DNA of 38,408 bases, from positions 1 through 38,408 of the forward strand of contig JAAMXP010005426.1 in assembly GCA_019693395.1 (NCBI GenBank), in the 5' to 3' direction. The notes under the pieces are model-generated. The model had not been told where the DNA came from and ran no database searches. It worked only from the letters and a program-made list of their open reading frames with translations. Source of the DNA: Ettlia oleoabundans. Lineage: Eukaryota > Chlorophyta > Chlorophyceae > Chlamydomonadales. Below are positions 23,901-33,362 of the stretch, one piece after another (position 1 is the stretch's first letter; each line of letters begins with the position of its first letter). A program made the position numbers and the translations under genes.

Positions 23901-24025
23901 GAGAGGGCACAGCGAAAGGCTTGCGAGCGCCTTGCTCTCACCTGCAGCCCGTCCAAATCAAGACCTCCGTCCACAACTGACCCTCCAGGCAACCAGTTCA
24001 TATCCTGGCCTGGCAGAGAGCCCAT
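20936..24025 (-). CDS. bZIP transcription factor with long C-terminal helical region
   Basis: Eight minus-strand exons: 23942-24025, 23553-23864, 23020-23181, 22481-22687, 21952-22172, 21566-21725, 21268-21423, 20936-21106; 490 residues. Residues 1-105 are disordered with a Gly/Asp/Ser stretch. The basic region (about 108-132) contains NRRAQKRFR, the N-x7-R signature of bZIP DNA binding. The leucine zipper (about 133-185) is coded by the next exon (MGEQLGDMSSELSKLRVEN...). It should bind DNA as a dimer in the nucleus. The remaining 300 residues look helical, with LRRMTKVMEERRTILAKLQ and a conserved-looking QKARAIVQSYPFYPDVYQ; I do not know its function. The splice between DNA-contacting region and zipper is phase 0. 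An upstream non-coding or coding exon is possible because a CAG acceptor sits just before the chosen ATG. Confidence 0.88.
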
Positions 24026-24374
24026 GGTTGAAGCACTGCCAAAGATGCCTGCTTGTTAGGGGCGGACAAGCCACACACAAAGATTGCAATGCGCGCACAG
24101 CGAATTAGACGGGAAGGCAGGCCAAGAACGCACGTGCTGCGATGCATGCGGGGCTTAGGAGACCCAGTACGTAACCGGTTCGGAGCGGTTGAGGACAACC
24201 GCTGAAACGAGGTTAATGGAGCCAAAGAGCGTGAACGGCTGTGGGTGATGTGCGCTGCCTGACGCCAATGTTGCGCCAGCGGTAGCTCCCGCACCCAACC
24301 TGGCACTGGCGTCACCGGCGGAATCTTATTGAGGCGCAGCTAACAAAGGGTTTTCTTACCACATTGCAAACGAC
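24026..24374. other. intergenic region between NUP42-like and bZIP genes
   Basis: Both neighbours run on the minus strand, so this should hold the bZIP promoter and leader and the 3' end of the NUP42-like gene. No coding exon is supported. Confidence 0.5.
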
Positions 24375-25989
24375 TCAACGGCAATATACAGGTGGCGGGG
24401 CATGTTCAGGGATTTCACCCTTTTCAAATATGGCGGCTGTCCACAGTGCTGCCTCGGCGTCAACCCCCGTGCCCGTGGCTGCTGCCGTTGGCCCCGTAGC
24501 CGTGCCTTGAAGCTGCTGCTGGCCCGGAATGCTGCCTGCCGTGCCTGCTGCAACCCCATGTACCGCTGCACTTGCGTTGCTTGCACCAAAGGCAGGAGCT
24601 TGCGAGGCCCCGCCCCCAAAAGGGCTGCCAGCTGTTGAAGTTGGCAAGGCTGCACCTGCGACAGCTGGCTGCTGGCCAAACGGGGGGCTCGAACACGCCG
24701 TCTGACCTGTTTGCTGTCCAAATGGCGTACTTCCAAAGCCTGTGGCAGGCCTATGCTGGCCAAATGCGGGCCTGCTGGCACCCACAGCCCCAAACGCGCC
24801 GCCAAAGCCACCCGGGGCTGCAGCAGCCGCTGGCTGCTGGCCAAATCCTGCTGCCTGATGTGGCTGGCCAAAGCCGACAGGCGGCTGCGCTGCAGGCTGC
24901 CCAAAGCCGGCTGCTGGCGGCATTGCGGGCTGCCCAAACCCAGCCGCTGGCTGTGCTGCCTGCCCAAACGCTGCTTGACCAAAGCCTGAAGCCTGCTGCA
25001 GTGCTTGCCCAGAGGCAGCAGGCTGGCCAAATCCTGCTGCCGATGCCCTACCAAAACCTCCTGCTGCAGGGACTGCAGTGTGCTGGGTAAACCCGCCAGG
25101 TGCAGCAGCATCCTGTAGCCCGCTTATACCAGAAGAGGGCTGGGACATGGCTGGGCCGCCTTTGCTGGGTGGTTTGGAGGCCCGCATTAGCTGGTTGAAC
25201 AACTGCACGCGTGCCTGCTCTGCCGCCTTGAACTCCGCCGCCAATTGCACAGCAGGCACGCCACGCTGTGCACTCTGAACGTTGGCCCAGCGCACTTCCT
25301 CCGGGCTTACATCGCCGGAGAGATCATTGGGCCCCTCCCGCTCATGTGCATAGCAGCTCAGCAACCAGCGTGGCCGCTCATCCTGCAGGTCTGCGCGTGC
25401 CACCTCACGCCACGGTGGCTCCTGCTGCCTGCGGGTTGACCAGGCGGGCAAGGATGGGGGGATTAGCGGTGCTTCTCAAGCGAGCAAGCAAGCAGGCGAG
25501 AGCTTGGGACGACATCTGCGAAGCAGTGACAAGCAGCAGGAAGGCCCTGTGACGTTTGCAAACGAAGCATGCTTCAGGCCAGCTCACATAAGTTATAGCA
25601 AGCGACACAGCAGCTAAGCTTGGCAAAAAACCGTGGGAAACGCTTGCCTGCCTCCTTGATTGCCGCTGCTGCCGCCCCTGCTCCCTCCACTCTGGTAACC
25701 ACCGCCACCTCCGCCATATTTGCTCCTGTTGCTCCCACCACCCTGCTGGTAACCGCGGTTGCTCCCACCAAAATTGCCACCACCACCCTGGTACCCTCTT
25801 CCCTGCTGATAGCTTCTGCCTCCAGCCCCGCCGCGCTGGTTGCCACCCCACCCGCTGCCACCACCCTGCGTGGCAGTGGCGGCGTTGCCTTGAGTCACAT
25901 CGCACCGAAGCAGATGCAAACTGCATTTGGTTTGGTCCCCTTACTTGGTAGCCACCGCTGCCTCTGTAATAGCCATCGTTCCGCCCCAT
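24375..25989 (-). CDS. NUP42-like FG-repeat nucleoporin
   Basis: Three minus-strand exons (25945-25989, 25648-25865, 24375-25428) give 438 residues. Residues 1-87 are Gly-rich with Arg, Tyr and Gln (RGG/GYQ-like). A conserved segment follows (PPWREVARADL, then RPRWLLSCYAHE, then GDVSPEEVR), which matches the middle of plant CCCH-zinc-finger-16/NUP42-type proteins. About 200 residues of FG repeats (GFGQ, PFGQ, AFG) come next, and the end has IFEKGEIPEHAPPP, also typical of the family. Such proteins line the cytoplasmic face of the nuclear pore and help release exported mRNA. The CCCH zinc finger usual at the N-terminus is absent from this model. The second intron (25429-25647) most likely uses a GC donor; a weaker GT donor at 25641 keeps the same phase and would add two residues. 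Confidence 0.82.
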
Positions 25990-26285
25990 GCCTGTAGTGC
26001 GCCTCCGGGGCCTTACGAAGCTTGGAATCTGCCACAACTGCGCGCAAAAAGAGAGAGAGAAATCGCTCCTGAGGAGGTGACTTCCCAAATGGCCACGTCA
26101 CGCCTTTTGTGCCCAAATGAAAAGTAATAGCTCCGGTAAGAGTCCCGTGTATAACCGAGCTTCACGTCGCATGCCTGGGTTCACACCGGCTTTCTCCTGG
26201 CCCCTTCCGGCTCCTCACTGGGCTTCCAAACTGCAAAGCAACAGGTCGCGACAGCGTGTCTGCGGGGTCTAGAGCCAGACCCGCC
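25990..26285. promoter_or_regulatory. divergent promoter region between NUP42-like and MKK3 genes
   Basis: The two start codons point outwards and are 296 bp apart, so the promoters must overlap or abut. No defined element was recognised. Confidence 0.45.
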
Positions 26286-29236
26286 ATGCCGCCCAAGCTT
26301 TTTCTGAATGTGCAAGCCAGCATGCAGAGCTTTCGCCCTGGCGGCGGCGCTGGCGACGACGACACCGGCAGCCGCACGCTGCAGGTGCCCTCCATTGAGA
26401 TTGGGCCCAGCGGCACTTTGAAGCTGTTCAAGTCATTTCAGGCTTTTGAGTTCAATCCCTCTGGCATGACACGCAATATGACGGCACCCCTGGCCACAGG
26501 AGCAGCAGCGTTGCAATTGTCGTACAAGGTGGGGCATGCGGGGATCGAAGGCAGGGGGAACCCGATTGCTGGCTTCTCTCCGTGCTGTCATGCCCTCCTG
26601 CAGCGGGTGTTCAGTGTGCTAACAATATTTCGCAGTCAACATACCCCCAGAGGGTTGCAGCTGTCTGACCCCATCCAGGCAAGCGCTGCCCTGCCGCAGA
26701 TCTCAGAGCATGACGTGCGCATCGTGCGCACACTGGGCAGTGGTGCCAGCGGCGTGGTGCAGAAAGCGTTCTTGCCGCGCGAGTCTCGGTTTGTGGCTGT
26801 GAAAAAGATCAGTGTGCTTGAGCGGGACAAGCGGCACCAGCTGATGAACGACATCAAGGCGTTGTGCAATGCACCAGTCATGGACGGCCTCATTCGCTTC
26901 TACGGCGCCTACCACGCAGCGGATCGCGGCCAAATTGCTGTGGTGCTGGAGTACATGGATGGTGGCAGCCTGGCAGATGTGGTGCAGCGTGTGAAACGCA
27001 TTTCGGAGGCGGTTCTTGCCGGCATCACCGCCCGCATCCTTCCTGCCCTCGCCTACATGCACTCCCGCCACATGGTGCATCGTGACATCAAGCCAGCCAA
27101 CATCCTCATGTCCACAGACGGCCAGCCCAAGGTGTCAGATTTTGGGATCAGCGCCTTCATGGACAACACAATCGCTCAGGTGGGGTGGAGGTCAGCTAGG
27201 GTTGGTTGCAAGTGGGCATGCATGTCAGGAAGATGCAGTTGGGGTGGGGATGGGTGGGGATGGGTGGGTAGCAGCATACAATGGGTTCGTCATTTGCAGA
27301 GCCTTAAAACTTACAGGTAGGCAGTTTGAAAGGACTTGCAACGCTGCCCTACTGCATGTTTCGTGATGGTAACAAGCCCTGGCTTGGGCTCAAACTTGGT
27401 TTCTGGCTTCCTTTGCCTCTGTGTGGGATGAGTTCATGTTTGAGTTTGTCCTCTGCCCTGTATTCCACCCACTTCTTGCCCTTCTTGGTGGCTGCCGCCT
27501 GCACGGACAACTGCAGTGCCACACCTTCCTTGGCACCGTGACCTACATGAGCCCCGAGCGCATCAACGGTGAGCCGTACTCTTTCCCAGCCGACATCTGG
27601 GCACTGGGGCTGACGTTGCTGGAGTGCGCCACTGGCAAGTATCCCTACGATGCCAGCGGCGGCACCATGCAGCTCATGATACAGGTGCGGCTGGGTGATG
27701 GATGCACTCTAACATAGTAGGCAGGGTGGCATTAGACTTTGGTATAGTTAAATGTAGCTAATTCGGCAACATAGCACAGCAGTTAGCTAGGAAGCTAACA
27801 GTCACTATTTCTCTGCTGCCCCAGCAGTCTTTATGATGCGGTTTGTGACAGGTGGTTCCTCCATTCTTCGTGAACGCATCGCATGCAGAAATCCTGCCAG
27901 GCCACTGTGATCATTGGTCCTGGTGCCATGCCCCTTTTACATCTGCTCCTATGCCTGTGCAGCTTATGGAGGAGGAATGCCCACTGCCAGCACCGGGCGA
28001 GTGCTCCCCAGAGCTGCGGGATTTTGTGGCACAGTGCATGCACAAGGACCCCTGGCAGCGGCCAACCGCGGAGCAGCTCATGCAGCACCCCTTTGTCAGG
28101 CAACAAGGGTGCGGCATCGTTGCCCGTTGTTGTTGGTGTGACATGCAAGTACTCATGGCTGTGCGTGCATTTGTTGTTGTTATCTCGTTCCCCTGCTTTG
28201 TGCAGCTATGTCAGCTAGGCTTTGCTTGAGCTAGCTCTGTGTACCCAAGCTTGTGGATTCAGCAAAAACTATGACATGCATGCCTGCTGTGTCCTCCGCA
28301 GGCGACCAGCAACAGACTTGCGGGCATTCATGCGTGGCTGCATGTACAACGCGGCAGAAAAGCTTGAGGATGCAGTTGCAGTGCTGACCAGCAGGTACTA
28401 CAACAACCTCTCGTACAACTTTAGGGACAGTGACAGCATAGCCGCCTACTACGCATCGGATGCGGTAAGTTGCAACCTGTGTGCTAAGGCAAGCTTGCCA
28501 GCCAGATACTGTTTGATTTATCAAGAGGCTGCCTGCATCATCGCCTGGGTTGCCCAACTAGCACTGCGGAAGAGCGGCGTTTCCCATGTGAACCCTTCTT
28601 GACTGTTGGTCTGCCTGCAGCAACTGTGCTACTGCGGCGAGAAGCGCAAGGGGCGGTACACGATTGCCAAGCACTTTCACAGCCTGATGCGCCAGGTGTC
28701 GGCGTTGGGCGACATTGTGCTGCTGGTGGACAAGGTGGATCACCAGCCACTGCATGAAGTGGTGAGTCGAGGGTGGGCAGAGTGGTTACAGTGCAGTGGG
28801 TCGACAAAGAAAATGTGGACTAGTTTTGTGTAGACATCGCTGCATACGTTGTTGAAGAGCAGCTGCTGGTTTCACTCCATGAGTGAGCAGTGGCAGTTTT
28901 TGCCTTGCCATATCAATATCGTCTGCCCAACCTCTGATCCTCTGCTATTGTTGGGTCGCACAGGCTGCGGATACTGTGCTGATCCAGACGCGCGTGTCTG
29001 TGGTTCGTGAGGCGCCCAACAGCAGCAGCGGGGGAAGCGGCGGCGGCAGCTTGGCGGATGACTCCGAGGTGCTGGGCATCTTGGCAGACAGCTTCTGCAT
29101 GCGAATAGCATCGCTGGACAACATGTTGCCAGGAAGCGGCTTCCAGCTGCACAACCACATCTGCAGATGGCTCAAACCACTTGCCGTCACCACCAAGCGG
29201 GGGATGCTGGGTGCGCAAAAGTGCCGCGTGCAGTAG
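26286..29236 (+). CDS. MKK3: MAP kinase kinase of the MKK3 group, kinase plus NTF2-like domain
   Basis: Seven exons (26286-26528, 26661-27179, 27517-27684, 27963-28108, 28302-28464, 28621-28761, 28964-29236) give 550 residues. Kinase motifs: [10 protein letters not shown] (about 106), [25 protein letters not shown] (221), DFGISAF (241), [11 protein letters not shown], and [11 protein letters not shown]. The activation loop has T251 and T257 in T-x5-T spacing, the plant MKK phosphorylation pattern. After the kinase comes an NTF2-like domain ([11 protein letters not shown] analogue, [20 protein letters not shown]), a fusion diagnostic of plant group-B MKK3. It should phosphorylate a MAP kinase in the cytosol or nucleus. 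The NTF2 part is interrupted by a Ser/Gly insert (residues about 475-485). Exon 4 could end at a GC donor eight bases earlier; the GT donor was preferred and both keep phase. Confidence 0.93.
27239..27268 (+). other. G-rich tract with G-quadruplex potential in MKK3 intron 2
   Basis: Six consecutive runs of three or four G separated by one or two bases lie on the coding strand inside the intron 27180-27516. This meets the usual G-quadruplex pattern. Confidence 0.6.
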
Positions 29237-29687
29237 CAGGAGCATGGCCGGTCCGGCAACATAAAACTGAATGTCAATACTTGCTACTTTAAGGTTGGTT
29301 GCTGGGTCCCGCTCTTGACCGTTGATGTGCTCTCGCTGTTGCTGTTCCTTCGGTCCCTGCCTTATATACCAACATGTTGTGCACGTGCCTCGCACTGAGC
29401 TGAGGCCTCGCATTAAGTAGATAAGAGGAACATAGCGCAAAACCAGAATAGCGAGCAGAAAGACGGTGTGCCAAGCACACCACACAAGCGCGGAAGGGAA
29501 GCATGGCAGGGCAAGGCCGATGCATGAGACAGTAAAAAGGGCATGGGTGTGTGGGACATGGATGTGTAACGACAGTGGAAGCAGTCTGTTGAGACGGGCA
29601 GAAAGTCAGCCTGAATAACATTCATCAGCCTCATGACCTCCGCCGCTTATAGTCACTGAGCTGGAAAGGCAGGTCGGTCAGCTGCAA
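29237..29687. other. convergent intergenic region between MKK3 and NMT
   Basis: No coding exon is supported. It holds two 3' untranslated regions. TGTAA at 29565-29569 is a candidate polyadenylation signal for MKK3, about 330 nt after its stop. Confidence 0.5.
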
Positions 29688-32588
29688 CTACAACATGACC
29701 AAGCCAACTTTGTTGGCCGGAACTTCCTGCGCCACGCGCCAGTTGAACAGATAATAGCGCAGCTTGCCGTCACCAATGCCAAACTTGAGTTCTGCAAAAG
29801 ACCACCAACAGCCTTGGTTGAGGGGAGCTGGGGAAGTCAACTATTGGTAACGAAAGCTGCTACACCTGCTACATAGCCTCTTATGCTGATTCAATCACAA
29901 CACCCGCAAAGCCTGGCCAGGTTTTGTCGCAAGGATACCCACCTTTGAGAATCTTGTCGTTCTCAAAGATGTCGAGCGCATTGAACACATCGTGGCCGGT
30001 TGAATGTGCCAGGATGAGCGCGTCGTTCATGAGCTGCGGCAACGGCGTGGCCCCTGGCACCGTATAGAACATGTAAGCTGCCTACGGAACACAGGGAAAC
30101 ATGCAATGGGTGTCCAATTGAGTACTGCCAAGACTGGGGCGACGGCAAACAAACGCCCCACAGTGCAAAAAACTCATATGCCTACACATGACACCAAACG
30201 CGCCGCAGCTAGCAGATTATTGCTGTGTGATGCGCGCTGGCATTAGTGCAGGGAGGGCTGTGATTACCGCCACAGTTCAACAGAACGTGCATGCCCCACC
30301 TTAAGGTTGTCATACTGCTCGTTGCCAATTACCGAGCTGGGAAGCGTGTAGAAGCTAAGCAAGTCAGTTATGCGGCCATCAGGCGCCTCAACCACGTATG
30401 AGTGCACCACATCGGCCTATAGGGGGCACATGGTGGCAGGCAGGGTGGCTTGGCAGCAGCAAAAAACAGACCAAGACAAGACAGGTTCAGCCATAGGCGC
30501 ATGACGCAAAGAGGCAAGCAGGCACGCAGGCAGCAGGTCGTCAGGAAGGTGCACCTGGAAGGACAGCCAGTGCCGCACTTCATCCTCGCTCAAATCAGGC
30601 GCAATCTGGAAGCCCTTGAGGTAATCAGCCAGCAGCGTTGTCACCTGCAAGGCAAGACCAAAAATGTGGACAACGCAAGACAGACGAGGCAGGCAAGCCA
30701 ACAGTTTGCAGCCGGGCCAAGCAGCGGGTTGGTCAACGAGCAAAAGGAATGCATGCAGGGGATGCAGTCCAGCAGCAACAGCACAATCTGGTGCTCCTGG
30801 CATGCTTGCCTGTGGTATGTCTGTCGCTTCCATCTGCCGCAGGCCTGGGGTCTGCGGCTCCTCAGGCAGCTTGTACAGCTTGAGCGTGCGTGCCATGGTC
30901 ATGCGCGGCGCCAGACGGCTGCAGGCAGCGGGCACAACTCGACAGCATGGAAGTTTGGTGAAGGGAGAAATGGTTTATGTCCCAACAACATTATGATGGG
31001 ACCCACTGGATCCTGGTTCCAGCGGTGACATCACCTTTCATATGAAAAGACGCTCCAACTTGCATGTGCAGTGTATGGCAGTACCAACCGTGTTCAAGCC
31101 AAGCTGCACCTGAATCCGATGCTGATAAGCTTCTTGGGGTTGAGCGAGCGATGCCAGTACTGGCATTCCGCCACTGGCTTGGGCAGCAGCACACCCGCAG
31201 TGTAGACAGCCTGCCAGATGTCGTGCAGGTTGACGCGCCGCGTGATCTCCTGTCCGGCAGCAGCAGCACAAACCAGTATTTTGGGATGCATGATGAGAGC
31301 ATGATCTCTTGCCCAGCAACAGCAGAAACAGCATCGAACATAGAATCAATCGCAAAAATTGCAAATGCATTACGGGAGCACACCTGGGTACCAAATGCTG
31401 ATGCAGAGGCGCCACTAGGGCAGCGTGGCAGAAGCCTCAAACACAAAGCATTTCCCAGGGTACCTGCCTGTTGCTGCATGTAAACCGAGAAGGACCATTG
31501 GCTGCTTCGCAAAGCAACTGCAATTTTGATGGGCAGCGCTGCACGCACCTTGATGAGCACGGGCGCCAGCCGCTTGTGCCGCAGCTTCTTGTGCACGCAC
31601 AGGAAGTTGATTTCCACAGCGGTCAGGGTGGTGGCATTGACCCGCACGGTTGCTGGGATCCCCGAGATGAATGCCACCAGCTTGCCGGTGGAGGACACCC
31701 GCACGCCACAGTGCCACACTGCCTTAAACCCCGGTGGCTGCAGGGCATGGCGCACAAAGGTGTAGCACACGGACCTTCGAGGCAGCAATATAGTCTCCTG
31801 GCTTGCTCTTCTTGTTAATTGATCACAAACAATCAACTTCCCAGCAGCCCAACCCTCACATTCTCGCGATTGCGCTACTTGTTGCAAACCTCATGGGCCC
31901 CACACCTGCTCTGCATCCACCTGTGCCATCACACAGTGCAGCACCAGCCGCACCTGCAGTGCCCATCTCAGAAACTCCTTTGAGTATGCAAAGCGGAACA
32001 TGTTGTCGTCATCCTCGACATAGTGCGCTGACAGTAGCTCGTAAATCTCCTTAAGCTCAATGTCGTTGTCGATGTTGCAGGTCACCCACTCAAAGCTGCA
32101 TCGTGGTTGGCAGAAAAGATGCAACATAGCATACGTTTGGGTGGAGGGCACACGGCACAAGCAGCAGGCGGTGTGCTGATTCATGGCAGCGGTAAACGTA
32201 GTTTGGCATTTGTACAGTGACGAACCCTCACTTTTGTGGCAGGCCATAGGGATCCTTGCGCACATCAGCCACGGTCTTAGGCTTGTCAATTGGCCCATCC
32301 GTAACCTGCACTCACGGGTAAAGCAGGTTGCTTGGCGGGGCCAAAGCGGCTGGGCGGGCAGCCACTGGGGCTGGTCTAGGCTGGCTGGCACGTTCAATAT
32401 TGCCTCCTTACCGACGTGCTAGGCTGCTCGTTGAATTGCGCCACGGGCTGCGTGCCCCAGAAGGCATAGTTCTGTTTGGGCCGCTGCGAGTCGTCATCAA
32501 TGGTGATGGCGCCTAGCGCTGCCCGCAACCTCTCCGCCAGACCGTCAGGCTGTGTCGAGGTGGCCGGTGGGTCTCCCTTCCCTGACAT
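29688..32588 (-). CDS. NMT1: glycylpeptide N-tetradecanoyltransferase (N-myristoyltransferase)
   Basis: Ten minus-strand exons: 32412-32588, 32232-32305, 31954-32095, 31549-31737, 31110-31249, 30810-30918, 30555-30644, 30300-30416, 29943-30081, 29688-29791; 426 residues. The enzyme transfers myristate from myristoyl-CoA to the N-terminal glycine of target proteins in the cytosol. Family motifs: [42 protein letters not shown] followed by [54 protein letters not shown], and the C-terminal [17 protein letters not shown]. Length and order are normal. Intron 30645-30809 has a GC donor (CAG|GCAAGC). Each phase closes. Confidence 0.96.
30645..30809 (-). other. GC-AG intron in NMT
   Basis: On the minus strand the exon ends ATDIPQ and the intron opens GCAAGC. 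The next exon ([12 protein letters not shown]) follows in phase 0. The donor flank CAG|GCAAG is the usual GC-donor context, and no in-phase GT is near. Confidence 0.85.
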
Positions 32589-33362
32589 GGCCGGACAAAT
32601 TTTGGCAGCGACTCGACCGCTGCCTCTGCGGTGCCCAACAACAGGTGCTCAATCCGCCTACAGGACGCAAGAGGATATGAAATTGATGACGCGTGCAGGC
32701 GGCTTGGGGTGGGGATACTACTGCCATGGCAGCTATGCCGCAGCACGCTGCCAGCCTGCCGCCATGGCTTGTTGCATCATGCCTTCTCCCATGTTGGTCC
32801 GCAAACCTGGCTTCAAGGTGCTATGTTGATCACATCTTTGTGATAACAGCGTAAAAAGGAACGCGAAATGCATCACCTTTGCATATGTGCGCCATGATCC
32901 AATGTAGTACAGGTGCGGTATGCAGTTCTCCAATGCCGTCATTTGAAAGTGTGTTGAGGGTAGGCGGTGGCGTTTCTTGTGGTGTTGTCTGCAAACCACC
33001 ACGAAGAGGTGCGATCTGGCCTGTAGTAGTTTAGGAGCCGGGGTAAAAGAGGCCGCTCACACAATGAGGCATGCACATGCTGCGATGCGTGCCGGTTATG
33101 ATGCAACCTGCTGAGGCGGCGAGCGCTCCATAGCCAGGCTCTATTTCTCTATATGGATCATAACAGCATTCCAGCTCCTTCACCAAATTTTACTTGCAAT
33201 ACATCTGCATGGATATGACTACATAATCATGGCAGCCTTCTCAGAGTTATGCCGGTCCTGCCAAGAGTGCTGTGGCTGCTGATGTGGCTCGCCAGTGCAG
33301 GGATGCTTCATTCCTACTTGCCTTCATTCAACCCCCCTTGGTCTCCCAACTCCAAGGACGGT
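32589..33362. promoter_or_regulatory. divergent region between NMT and the trypsin-like gene
   Basis: The genes point outwards from here. I see no supported coding exon except an in-frame stretch 33249-33362 continuous with the protease start. A TATATGG sequence lies near 33150, weak evidence for a promoter. Confidence 0.4.

Noticed and set aside
24356..25111. 251-codon minus-strand Gln/Leu-rich open frame
   Set aside because: It is another frame of the FG-repeat exon of the NUP42-like gene.
25620..25997. 125-codon plus-strand open frame rich in Ala, Pro and Thr
   Set aside because: It is antisense to the Gly-rich exon of the NUP42-like gene.
26256..26285. Ten-codon in-frame extension upstream of MKK3
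   Set aside because: It begins with GTG; the first ATG at 26286 is a sufficient start.
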